Shown: one piece after another, positions 37,418 to 48,534 of the stretch | Layout: each line of letters opens with the position of its first letter | Position numbering within the stretch: position 1 is the stretch's first letter | NCBI GenBank assembly: GCA_014898415.1 | Contig: RCTD01000027.1 | Coordinates: 620,001 to 684,000 of the forward strand | Direction of reading: 5' to 3' | Length of the DNA stretch: 64,000 bases | DNA from: Stromatinia cepivora | Taxonomy: Eukaryota > Ascomycota > Leotiomycetes > Helotiales > Sclerotiniaceae | Notes under the pieces: generated by a model | What the model was told of the DNA's origin: nothing | Databases searched by the model: none | The model's input: only the letters and a program-made list of their open reading frames with translations | Position numbers and translations under genes: made by a program

Positions 37418-37517
37418 TATTTTGTATTTTGTATTTTGTATTTTGTATTTTGTATTTTGTATTTTGTATTTTGTATTTTGTATTTTGTATTTTGTATTTT
37501 GTATTTTGTATTTTGTA
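37418..37517. repeat. Heptanucleotide array (TATTTTG)~14
   Basis: About 14 perfect copies of TATTTTG (plus strand) follow a (TTTA)n stretch. Frames stay open in runs of YFVFCIL or KYKIQNT, which are artefacts of the repeat. Confidence 0.95.
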
Positions 37518-40500
37518 AATTGTAAAGATCTGTCTAAGCTAGACAAGAACTCTAAAATGACTCCTTCGAAAAAAAAATACAGTGGGATACAATATAATAT
37601 AATATAGAGGAGCAAAAAACTCAGAGAAAGTATGCTCGAGTAAAGTGATAGATTTACCTAGTAGCTCTTAGGATATCAAAGTAGACAAAAAACAGTCTCG
37701 GAATTGGAAAAAATTGGTAATTTAAGTTGAGGATGAATTTGGGGATTTTTGAAGAGTTGGATGTGGTTAGGTATGGTGGGATGGGATGGGATGGGATGAG
37801 ATGAGATGTTGGGGGGAAAGGAGGAAGGAAGGAGAGAGTGAGGGATTGAATTATTGGGGAGGGGGGTGGGGAGAGGGGTTTGGGAGGTAGTGGAGGGAGT
37901 AGTTTTTTCGTTGTGAGGAGAGGAGAGGAGGAGAGATGTAAAGTGGAGTATTGGTGGGCCCGGGGTGGACAATGTAGCTCATTCATTATGGAGCATATGC
38001 TGATGAATTTATAAAAAACCATGGCGGAAATGGGCTTCGTATCTTATTGAGGGATGTGTGAAAAGAAAAGACAGGGAGGGAAGGGGTAATGAATTTTTTT
38101 GGAAAAATGAATATATAGAGGATATTGGAGTTTAGTTGAGATTGGAATTACTATTCTTTCATCGTTCAGAGGCGGTCAGATCTAGTCAGCTAGACATAGC
38201 AATGAAAGAATTGCTCGAAGAATGCAGGAATGAATGGATCGATTAGTTTGTCGTCGCAGATGGGCTTGCAGGGAAGTTTATAGATATAGGAAAGGATTCT
38301 ATCACTCTACCATTGAGAAAGTAATACAAATTCTGAATGAATCTAAAAGATCTTTTGGGAATTGAACGCAAGCTGTCAGATTCAAAGAGAGGAGGTAGCT
38401 CTCTCGTGGTTCAGAGGCAGTTGGTGCTAAGTGGAGAAGGCTGCTTTTCTATCTCAGATACCATCCAAGCAGGATGGATAAGTTGGTTGGTTCATGGACG
38501 TGGATCGAAATCACGCGGAGCTTGAAGGAAGGATTTATACTCTAGGTAAGTGCTCCGGAAGTGCTATCCTCATACGAATGGGACATGTCTTTGTCTATGA
38601 AAAGCAAGCGAAGAGATTCGAAGATGAGAATTCAAGGTTTGTCGTATGTGGAGAGTGAGATGTAGAGCTGTTATGTGATATTTTTTGCTAACTTCACGGA
38701 TAGAAATTGTGCAAGAACGAGCCGTGTTGATATCACCGGAGTACGATGAGATTTAACTATAAGGCGCGGACTAGTTCTTGGATTCTGAGAGGTTTGGTGT
38801 CTAATTAGGAGAATACAGCAGTTACGCGAGACTTGACCCCAGTCGTACGGTACACATTATCACCATCTCGAGGGTTGGCTCAGTGATGACAGAGGGAGTG
38901 CAATGTGGACTTATATCCCTCTTCAATAACCCAAACTTTTGGCTTCAGATTGTATGTTGATATTACGACGAGCATGCGATTAACTGGCGAATACATCTTG
39001 GGAGCTGTGTGAGCTATTGAACTTCATGCTTCTCACGAGACATTATTGAGAAAAAGAGTGGTGGATCAATCCGAGGTTTGGCAAAAATTAGATAAAGCTC
39101 TCAAGAAATATCTTTATCTGGTGGAAAGAGTAGTGAAGGGGGAAATCAATTCCTGATACACAAAATCTGGGGAGAGATTACTTCTTTACGAGCCCCCGTC
39201 GGTGGAAAAGCTAAAATAGTTCTGCTTGGTATGCCACCACTGTGGTCTTTTGATCCCAGATACAGCAGAGGCAGCTGAAGGGGGTGGGTATACTCTTTTC
39301 ATTTTCCGTGGAGAAGAACATTTGGATGCCATCAAATTCTATGAAGAAGGTAGAATATGGTTAGGCAGAGAGGCGGTCGTGGGACTGATTGTACCAAAAC
39401 TTAGGTACACGAATCCGAGAAGGAACAAGGGAGTCCTGTTCATGGTTGATGACTTGATAAACCATTTATAGCAGAGGAAACACTAGAAATGAGGAAAACT
39501 CAAAATGCGTTTTCGGATGGTTGTTGTAAGGGAGGTGATTATGAGAATGGGAGAGAAATCGAACTTTGGGATTGGATGTTGAGAAGCATGACTAACTATT
39601 TTGATGCCGCGTAGTGTTGGCTTCTTTCCACATAATGAGATTTCCTGCAAACAGGCAAAACTTTGACTGGAAGTCATTGGGAATTTTGATACAGCGAGCA
39701 TGAGTTTTGCGGTGAAGGAGATGCTATTGTACATGCGTTGTACTCAATATCTTTAGAACACAATGTAGTATTGATCAGATCTAATTTCTCTGATAACCCA
39801 AAGTTGACTAGATCGATAAAATTTTGGACTATCAGAAATAGGGTTCCAATAATTCGGACTGCAGTCAACAAGGAAAGATTTTTGAAATATTCAAATCGGT
39901 TAGATATCCAAATCACATGAAGTCTTCCAACTATTGGAATAAAAGAAGACCTTTGAAAGGCTTCATAACTTTTCAGTCATTGAAAACTTTCACATCTAGT
40001 CTGATAGCCCGGATTATGGACCCGTTGGTCAGCAACTACCTCGGAGTCGTGTCAAGAAGGAAATAGAGGTAGATAGTAATCAACTCAAGGATTACCGCTG
40101 GTAGTTTCCAATATCTCCCACATCAAATCATGCAGGATGAAAGGACAATTATTTATTAGTAGTCAAGGAAACTGCTTTTGGAGTTTTAGATGTATGCGCG
40201 CTTCAGCATCTTTACAAACTGAAATGTGAGACTTTATTTCTTGAATGGCGGTGGGTAATAGAGCTATTGCTATTGCCCAGGCTTTTTTGGTATTGGCATT
40301 TATGAGATAAAAAAGCAAAGGGACGTCTAGTTACGGAGGATTAAGCCTCAAGATAGGGTTCCCCGCTGTATACGAAAATTTATGAATGAGAATAGGTTCT
40401 GTTAATCTTGAGGCTGAATGTCTTAACCTTAGCTTCATTCGGTGTTTGTATGCCTTTTGCTAGGTATCGTCTTGCTTGTATCCACATCTATTCATCAATT

Positions 40501-41833
40501 AGCTCTAACAGATCTTCGATAATGGAAATGTTGATATCAATGTCAAGAAATACGAATAAGGTAGATGAAAGTATAATGGGGTAAGCTAATTACGTTAATT
40601 CTATCATTTTTTGACTCGGGCCCACGGTAGCTTATTGAGGAGACTGAAATTGTTATGAAGACGGGATGGAAGGCGTGCTAGGTAGTTAAAGGCAACGACT
40701 TCTCGTATATTCTCACCAAGACCAACCCACTGTTGCACAAGTTTGCCATGGCTTCGTGTAAGTACACGTGATGCTTGATCATCATCAATGTCTCACAACG
40801 TTTCCACGCCTCGCCCGCATCGCCTCAAATTCTGTATGTAGGGCTGAAACATATATAATCAATTTGCCGAAAGAATATATTTTATCAATCCATAATTAGC
40901 ATCACAAACCTACCATCCGGAAAGAAAATGTCTATCATTTCGGAATATATCGTGATTGGATTGGATTTCTTTCATCTCAGCTCCGCAAAGTCTCAGAGAT
41001 GAGGGAAGCCTCCACAAATGCGATTTCGCCAAGGATTAATTGAGGAGAGGTGAGGAAGGTGATGGAGACACGTCATTTGGGGAATTAATGGGGACGGGGT
41101 AGATGCGGAAGATTTGAGAAGGTCTGAGTTTGTTTTGCGATGTTTGCGGCGTTTGCTTGAGAAGGAGTAAGGTAAGCTTACTTGCGGCGGGATATACCGA
41201 CCATTATCAGAGTGACGGTGAAAATCAGAAGATGAGTTATTGGTGCTTATGGATAATAGTATGATGATTTACGTCGTACAAGAGCACAAAAATTGAATAT
41301 CAAATTGATACTCGAATGATCTCGCAACCATACCTCGTACATACTCTTGGTTTGTCTCAGTGCATTCATCTCTCTTTCTCAGCTATGAGGAAACGCGACT
41401 CATTACTTGAGATAATGCTCAATAGTCTAGTGATCGCACCTATAATGTTCGGTGAACAGAGGCTTATTTTAAGCCCGGTAAGAAGTTATACCTATTCTAA
41501 GATTTTGAGTTCAATTCTAAGCCCTGCCAACGACTCACTTCGTATGTAGATGTCAAGTGATATCTTGGCTGAGAATTATCGCTCGTGAAGCTACGTGTTG
41601 GCGGCTTCGACATGAGATTTTGGATAGAATTGGCTTTTTTGGAGTAGAGTTGGGTGGTTTTGCTAAGTCTTTGATTCGGATACCTGCACGAGCTGCACGG
41701 GTAGGCTGATTTTGAGAAGAACAAGGTGAGCGGTGTTTTGGTATTGGGATGACGTGGTTATGTGAGATGTTGTTGGTGTTTGTTTATAGTTGAGGTGATG
41801 TTATTAGTGGTGCAGATTTGTGGGGGGGATGTA

Positions 41834-41839
41834 TATAAA
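41834..41839 (+). promoter_or_regulatory. Likely TATA box of the secreted-protein gene
   Basis: TATATAAAG lies about 140 bp before the ATG at 41977, followed by a pyrimidine-rich start zone (CTCTTTCCTCATCTCAATAC) and an A/C-rich leader ending CAACAAAATG. This is a typical strong fungal promoter layout. Confidence 0.5.
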
Positions 41840-41976
41840 GATGGAAAGTTTCCTCTTTCCTCATCTCAATACATCTTCTCTGCACACCACACACAAAAGA
41901 TCTAATCAACCAACCAACCTTTCAACCAGCCGAAAACCCTCCCGCTCAAGACGAACAACACAAAAACAACAACAAA

Positions 41977-42862
41977 ATGCAATTCTCCACACTCCTCACC
42001 CTCGCCACCTCCTTCGCCTTAACAAACGCGCTTCCCCTCTCTCCACCTCTCAACACCGCATCCCTCACTTTCCATGGTGCAGCAGGTGCTCAATACACAC
42101 TCTCCGTTCCTGTCGATGGTTCTGTCACAAGAACTAATAATGCATTGAGCATTTCATCTATTTCGACCAGTGGTTTTGATGTTAAGCAGAATTGTAGAAT
42201 TCATGCTGTTGATTATACGCCTGCTCTTGTTGTGAGTTTTGCTCTCTTCAGTTCCCGTCTTATGTTCCTCACCTCCCCCACTATATCATGATACTCCTCC
42301 GCATACAATTCAACCCACTAATTCATTCCTCTCTTCATAGGAAGGACCAGACAACACCTGGGTTGTAGGACCTCCCCAGACTATCATCGATATCTCCTGT
42401 ACCAGTGGAGGATCTACTCCTTCGGGCACCGTGATCAATATTGAATTAGACGGAGCGGCCGATGCGAAATATTTCATCAGTGTGCCTCTTGGTGGCGGTC
42501 CAGTTTACACCAGTTAGTATTCTCCATCTATTTTTTATCCTTCACACTTTCTCCGCTTCAACCATTTCTCATTCCCGTTCTGCCCCCTCCTCCCACAACT
42601 CATTCCTCCCTTTACTCTCTCTCCCCACTTCACTTCATTTTCCTTTCCTATCCTCTTACCAGACCCTACAAACCCAAAGAAAAAGAAACTAACAACCTCA
42701 GATAACCCCCTATCAATCTCCCAAGTCCGCTCTACATACGCCAATATCCCCGCTTGTACATTCGATACCGTGGATGTAAAACCAGCTTTTGTACAAATCG
42801 CCACTGGGGTTTGGAATTTGGGTCCTCCTCAGACTGTTAGGAGTGTTTCTTGCCCTGCATAG
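41977..42862 (+). CDS. Small secreted protein with an internal tandem domain duplication
   Basis: Three exons (41977-42231, 42341-42512, 42702-42862) encode 195 aa; all phases close. A classic signal peptide (MQFSTLLTLATSFALTNALP) leads to a mature protein without other hydrophobic helices. The mature part is two copies of one ~73-residue unit. Copy 1 contains GAAGAQYTLSVPVDGS, TNNALSIS, NCRIHAVDYTPALV and WVVGPPQTIIDISC. Copy 2 contains GAADAKYFISVPLGGG, TNNPLSIS, ACTFDTVDVKPAFV and WNLGPPQTVRSVSC. Each unit has two cysteines at matching places, so each may form one disulfide. I do not recognise the family. It could be a cell-surface or apoplastic protein, or an effector candidate. Introns are 109 and 189 nt, longer than neighbours' introns. 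Confidence 0.85.
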
Positions 42863-44323
42863 ACACTTTCTGGAAATTTGGGGCTTTGCTGCTGGGGTTA
42901 ATGGATGATGGTGGTTTGGTAAGGGATGGGATGGTTATGAAGAGGGATGAAGTTGAATGGTGTGAAGCGGAATAAGAGCATGATTTCATTAATTTCTTTA
43001 CGCATTAATATTGGACGGTCCTTACTATTATAACGAGAGGTAATGGTACGGGAGAGGAAAAGGACTACTGCACAGCACAGCGCAGCACATGCATTCGCAT
43101 AGGAGTTTTTTCTCCACATTTCGGTTCACACACGCAGATATGGATTACGAGATTACGATGGGATGACGGATGATGGATGGATTATGATATGATATGTGTA
43201 CACGATCTTTACAGTATTTAATCAGTTGGTTAGTTAGTTAGTTATTTATTACAAAAAGTAGAATAGAAAATTGCAGACAGCAGATGGCAGATAGTGGAGA
43301 ATAGAATGGGTATTCGCTACTTCAGTCTCCGTACTTGAAGTTTTATTTTTCATGATAGTTCCAACGTGATTTTATAAAGTATAAAGTAGGGATTAGATCA
43401 TTGTAGGAATTGTGTGCTGTAGCATGAAGTGCAAAGAGTGCTGAATATAATTTATATCGATTAAAACTATACAGATCCTGAATTATGACCCTACCTAGGT
43501 AAATTAGGTATGTATTGACCATAAACTAGAATATGAAGTTAGCGAATAGCTACCTAAGTAATAGTGAAGAGAAACATGAAGACAGAGCAAAGTACAAGTA
43601 TATAACTAGACGTTATACAATAACTTATAATATACTTATACACAACAAAACAAACCAAAACACACCAAAACATCAAAGTGAACATCCTCACAAAAATACA
43701 ACGAAAGAATGACAAAAATCTTCTATTTTAAATGTGCAGCATGAGTTTCACTACAGTAAGGGGCCGGAATGTTGACCGGAGGGTAAGACTACCTAGGTAA
43801 TATTTATCTTTTACCCCACTATTACACCAGCCCAGCCCAGCCCACCGCTTAGACGGAGGTATCAGCACACCATGTCCATCGCAATACTACTAAGTATTGA
43901 ACTCCAGATTCTTTACTACAGAATCATAAATTTATAAATATTGAATATTGGATACACTACAGAGAGCTTTGTTTCGGGCTTGCATTGCATTGTATTACAT
44001 GGATCTGCGCTAGAACTAGACTAGAACTAGAGTTAGAGACGGAAGGGAGAATTTGTGGAACCGGAGCCGGAGGGTTTCGAAGACGTCTATGGTTTTTCAT
44101 CTCATGGGTTCTCTCAACAGATATTTCCAAAAAAAAAAATTGGTTGTGACAATGGAGTACAACTAGTATAAATAGCTAGAAATGGGCAACTTCTTCAGAA
44201 AAGAAACAGTAATTGTATATTTGGAAATCATTTATCTATAAGCAGATCTAACTTCCTTTCAATTCACTGATTCTTACTCCCTTTTGATACATAAAAATTC
44301 CACTCAACTTTCGCAAGATCAAT
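42863..44323. other. Intergenic between secreted protein and amidase
   Basis: No gene is seen. There is a (CCAGC)3 cluster near 43828 and repeated CTACCTAGGTAA-type palindromes near 43491 and 43789. A TATA-like TATAAATA lies at 44167, about 155 bp before the amidase start. Confidence 0.5.
44167..44174 (+). promoter_or_regulatory. Likely TATA box of the amidase gene
   Basis: TATAAATA sits 150 bp before the ATG at 44324, at a normal fungal distance from the start codon. Confidence 0.4.
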
Positions 44324-46127
44324 ATGGAATCATTATTATCCGAGCCAAAACCCTACGAAGTTCTTTCAACCAAGAAGAAAGCACAGCAACAAGATCGTAT
44401 TCCAAAAACATGGTTACTTCCCATCGAGAAATATCAAAAAGAAGCCAATGTAATGCATGTACCACTTACATGCGGACTATTAAACGAGACAGAATGTGAA
44501 ATCACTTCTGACTATGATGCCACTGCACTTCTTGAGAAGCTGAAAGCTGGTGTCTGGTCGGTGGAGCAAGTAACTGTGGCATTTTGCAAAAGGGCTGCTA
44601 TTGCTCATCAGTTGGTTAGTTCTTGATGAGTCTGTTGAAGCGAGGAAAGATTGCTAATATTGGATCGGTTGACAGACGAACTGTTTGACGGAAATATTTT
44701 TCGGCGAAGCTATTGAACGAGCAAAGAAACTTGACCTGGAATTCGACATGAATTCCAGTGAAAATTCTCTTCCGCCACTATTTGGATTACCAGTTTCCCT
44801 CAAAGATAGTTTTCAAGTTGAGGGATATGATACTTCGACTGGATTGGGTTGCTATGTGGATGAGCCATCCGAAGAGAACAGCGCACTTGCTGCTATGCTG
44901 ATTGATTTGGGTGCAGTTCTTTACTGTAAGACTAACTTGCCCCAGTCAATTATGACTGGAGATAGTGATAATAATATTTTCGGAAGAACTTTGAACCCTC
45001 GTAATAAATTGCTCACTGCGGGCGGGAGTACTGGGGGTGAAGGTGCTCTTCTCGCCCTTCGAGGTAGCATTCTCGGAGTTGGGACGGATATTGGTGGTAG
45101 CATTCGTGTTCCGTCGGTATGCAATGGTATCTATGGGTTCAGGCCAAGCGTAGGGTTGATTCCTCATAGTGGTGTGCGAGACCTCACTCCTCCAGGAACA
45201 GCTGGTGTTCGATCGACAGTTGGACCTATGGCAGCTTCACTGCGGGATTGCGCACTCTTTTTAAAGTCGATACTCCAAGCAGACACGTGGAAGTATGATA
45301 GCAGTTCAATCTCGATTCCGTGGGTAGATCTCAAACCCACACACAAGCTCCGGATTGGTGTTGCTCATAATGATGGCGTCTATACTCCATCACCGCCAGT
45401 AAGACGTGGTTTAAAGCAGGTTGTTGATATTCTTGGTGGCAATAACGATATTCGGATCATTCATATCGATTTGCCAGACGTCAAATCAATTTACCAAGAC
45501 TTTGTCAGTTATATGACATTATCAGGAAGCGATGTAAGTCAAAGTCCTGATTTACTGGGTGTAGACTGACCGCAAAAGTACTATTACGAACAATTCAAGC
45601 GAACAGGGGAGCCACCAGTCCCATCACTGACGGCAACTGGCCTTTTAACAGTGCCAGGAACGACACTGCGGGGCTTATTTGATTTGAATCACCGCCGAGC
45701 CGAAGCCGCGAAAACGTACCTTAAACTATTTCGCGACAACGATTTAGATATGATTCTAATGCCTCCAGCACCGCATACGGCAGTTCCTTTAGACTGCTGG
45801 ACGAGAGCAGCATATACTAGCCTGTGGAACTATCTCGATTACCCGGCTATTGTGATTCCTGTGGATCAAGTTCAAGACATGGACCTCGCCGATGATCTGA
45901 GCAACGCCAAATTCGGTCCAGATGATGATCAGCTTTACAGTCTATGTAAATACCGCCTCCTTTGCAATTAATTTAGTGTAGCTCATGCTAACATATACTG
46001 CGAAGATACCGACCCTAAACACTACAAGGACGCACCAATTTGTGTGCAGGTTGTAGGATACAGGCATAAGGATGAGGCTTTGATCAAGGCGGCAGCTGTA
46101 CTGGACTCGATCATAAACAAGGTTTAA
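44324..46127 (+). CDS. Amidase (amidase-signature family)
   Basis: Four exons (44324-44614, 44676-45533, 45579-45945, 46006-46127) with introns of 61, 45 and 60 nt encode 545 aa. The Ser-cisSer-Lys triad can be placed. The Lys is in LPVSLKDSF. The bridging Ser is in GGSTGGEGALLALRGS, where the usual GGSSGGE has Thr as its second hydroxyl residue. The nucleophile is in GVGTDIGGSIRVPS. No signal peptide is seen, so it is likely cytosolic. The family hydrolyses small amides, fatty amides or carbamates, and the substrate cannot be told from sequence. A Zn2Cys6 regulator ends convergently 223 bp away and an MFS carrier follows it, so a small amide-utilisation cluster is plausible. Confidence 0.92.
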
Positions 46128-46350
46128 AGCAGTGATAAATGTCATACCTAGGCCCTTGCATACTGAATGACGAATTGCTAGCTATGGGATCAACTCCCAT
46201 AAGTTTTTGGTCCATTCCGGAAGACCTTTCGTCCTTGGCATAATTTTTTGTTTCGATTGTTGACCTTTGAGGCTATTTCCATATGCCTATGTGATACGTG
46301 TGACAAGAAATGCAGAAAAGTATTCTTCGTACGAAATTCCATTAGATCTA

Positions 46351-47826
46351 TTAGCCACTAAAACACGTTGCATTAATAGAATCTAGCACGGGACATGGTT
46401 TATGGATAGAGTCGAACCAACGAGTCGTAAGATTCAAATCTCGCTCCTGCCAAATTCTAGACAAAAATATCTTGGTCGCGTTTTGTAGAAACTTGGCGTA
46501 CTGGTCGACGCAATCATTCACACACTCAAGCGTTTTGAGGCGTAGATTATTATCTCGAACCTCAACCGCTGCGATAATGAATGGTAAAGTCACAAATCGC
46601 ATTGATCGCTTCGTGACTCCTTTTGCCATTTCAAGTTCCATCATAATTTCTTTTGACCATATTTCGGCAATTAGATAGAGACCCGAAACATCTTCAGCAG
46701 CTGACAAGCCTCTTCTGTATAATACGAAATGGGCCGGACCGACACCACTGGCCTGAGCGTCCTCCTGACCAAATGGAAATCGCAACCTGTGACCCAATAA
46801 GAGCGCTCCTAAGCGGTATACCTTGGCTTGCGCAAGAAGGTGAACGATTTCTGTCGAATCAAACTGCTCAACAAGTTGATCCAAGTGAGATGGCTGCCAT
46901 GGCTCCACGATGCAATGGATATCATCTAGCTGCTTTTGCAAGCGAGCTAGAATGTTCACGTCAGTTGTGTTGAGAAGTGAATTGCTGATCACACAAAGAT
47001 AATGATAGTAAGGCAACAGAGGCAAACAGAGGCCAAGGCGACAGTCAACAACAACAGAGGATGGTATTCGAATTCTGAGTATCGGCTTTTGTCGATAAAC
47101 AAGACAGTCCATGGTCTCCAATAAGATAAGAAAGCTCTTCCACGGATCGTTTTGTGCACCGGACACTGTTGTTTCCACAAATGGAGTTGTTGTGCCGAGA
47201 CAGTGACGGCAAATATCTGGAACTCCTACACCGATAGCTGAAGATATCGAGAAAGCCAGTAAACCTCCTAGAGCATTGCATAGAAATGCATCCTGTGAAG
47301 ACAAAACAGGTAGGGAACGTAATACATCCATGGCCTTTAATATGTACTGCACACTGAAAGTCGTATCCGTGACCATTGCAGTTCTGGATTGCTTCAAAGT
47401 TATAGCACATGCGAGAAGAGCATCCTTGAGCGATGGCAGGGCTGCTGACAACTGGACAGAAAATAACTGCTGCTGCCCAGCTTGAAAGCTCGGGCACGCA
47501 ACATATTGATTCAGGCTTTCCGGCTGGCTTAGGAGAAACATTAATAACTCCTTTTCTTCTGGTTGCAGGTTCAAACAAGCGTCAATGCTAGGTTGGTATT
47601 GCTGCTGCAAATTTTTGGATTTGCCCAACGTTATTCTGCTCACTAAGTCCGCACGATGTACTCTCCTGCCCGCCGGCCGCACCGGTCGCACAGTTAAACA
47701 CCCCAAACCCAACCTATCACACCTTGCACACCTGGCGGAAGGCGATACGCGCTCGCATCGTTCTTTAAGCCCATAGCATCTATCGCATGCAGTTCTTTTG
47801 GGTTTCTTAGTGACAGATGCATCCAT
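46351..47826 (-). CDS. Zn2Cys6 fungal transcription factor
   Basis: A single-exon gene of 491 aa. The N-terminal binuclear zinc cluster has six cysteines in the order CX2CX6CX8CX2CX6C (ACDRCYGLKERC, then ARCDRLGLGC, residues ~14-43), exactly the Gal4-type pattern. An Arg-rich linker follows (RPAGRRVHRADLVSR). The remainder is Leu-rich and helical without a clear fungal_trans motif. This is typical of smaller pathway-specific regulators and resembles AflR-like proteins only loosely. It ends 223 bp from the convergent amidase and begins ~700 bp from the 3' end of the MFS gene, so it may control one or both. Confidence 0.92.
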   Translation of the reverse strand: MDASVTKKPKRTACDRCYGLKERCERVSPSARCARCDRLGLGCLTVRPVRPAGRRVHRADLVSRITLGKSKNLQQQYQPSIDACLNLQPEEKELLMFLLSQPESLNQYVACPSFQAGQQQLFSVQLSAALPSLKDALLACAITLKQSRTAMVTDTTFSVQYILKAMDVLRSLPVLSSQDAFLCNALGGLLAFSISSAIGVGVPDICRHCLGTTTPFVETTVSGAQNDPWKSFLILLETMDCLVYRQKPILRIRIPSSVVVDCRLGLCLPLLPYYHYLCVISNSLLNTTDVNILARLQKQLDDIHCIVEPWQPSHLDQLVEQFDSTEIVHLLAQAKVYRLGALLLGHRLRFPFGQEDAQASGVGPAHFVLYRRGLSAAEDVSGLYLIAEIWSKEIMMELEMAKGVTKRSMRFVTLPFIIAAVEVRDNNLRLKTLECVNDCVDQYAKFLQNATKIFLSRIWQERDLNLTTRWFDSIHKPCPVLDSINATCFSG

Positions 47827-48534
47827 ACCGCTGGAAAGGCCTGGCGTTGAATATGGATGTGCGAAACTTGCGAAGAGGAATGCTTCAAACGGGCATAATT
47901 CTATGTCCCACTTTATTCCTAATTCGCTTAGTCATCATCCAAAAATGTCACGATAACGTTTTTATATCATACTATCACCACTCATTCATCTTTCTACATA
48001 GACTCATTTCATAGCAAGTGGCTGATCTAGACTGAGACTATTAATTCAAAATATTTAACGTGCCGGCGAGCCCAGCGATATCTGCTTGCCAGTCTGAAAA
48101 ATACTTCGGAAATATGTGAGAGCGAGCATATGGGACCCAATTGTTGATCTCCCTCCTGACTTCACTATTGATATTATACCATCTATCCAGATCCAGCGAT
48201 CAAACTGCAGAATTCCATCGACTGTTCACATGTGCAGGAATATGAGGAAGAGGCTCGGGACGCTGGAGCATAGGTGATTTAAATGTATTGAGTGGATGTG
48301 TCAATCAAATAATGAGGGTTAGTCAGGAAGGGCTGAGAATGGTTTGGCTTAGGGAGGTTTACAGGGACCGGATAGTCGAAGATCTTTGGAAACACTGATT
48401 TTAAGACGATCTGGAACTCTAGGACTAAAACAAGGTGTATATCTACGCTATTGCTTTGATAATTGCATTGCTGTATTGAAACGGTATCGGGATGGAGAAA
48501 ACCTCAAGACCAAGGTCCATATACGGAGTACAAA
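47827..48534. other. Upstream region of the Zn2Cys6 gene
   Basis: A 708-bp gap between the regulator start and the MFS stop, both genes on the minus strand. It presumably contains the regulator's promoter. No distinct element was recognised. Confidence 0.45.

Larger units (their letters stand above)
35803..41976. other. 6.2-kb region without a supported gene
   Basis: Only short, unsupported ORFs occur (for example 81 codons at 39226-39471). Simple repeats are frequent: a 21-G run at 36459-36479, (GCTT)n near 37180, (GATA)n near 37202, (TTTA)n at ~37400 and a heptamer array at 37418-37517. An 11-bp inverted repeat AGCCTCAAGAT/ATCTTGAGGCT lies at about 40346-40415. No tRNA or transposon ends were recognised. 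It could hold a non-coding RNA or decayed genes. Confidence 0.5.

Noticed and set aside
37409..37615. ORFs of repeated KYKIQNT or YFVFCIL
   Set aside because: They are produced by the TATTTTG heptamer array.
39226..39471. 81-codon ORF in the gene desert
   Set aside because: No homology recognised, isolated, and no splice-extended frame; likely chance.
47045..47578. 177-codon minus-strand ORF
   Set aside because: It is a frame-shifted shadow of the Zn2Cys6 gene on the same strand.
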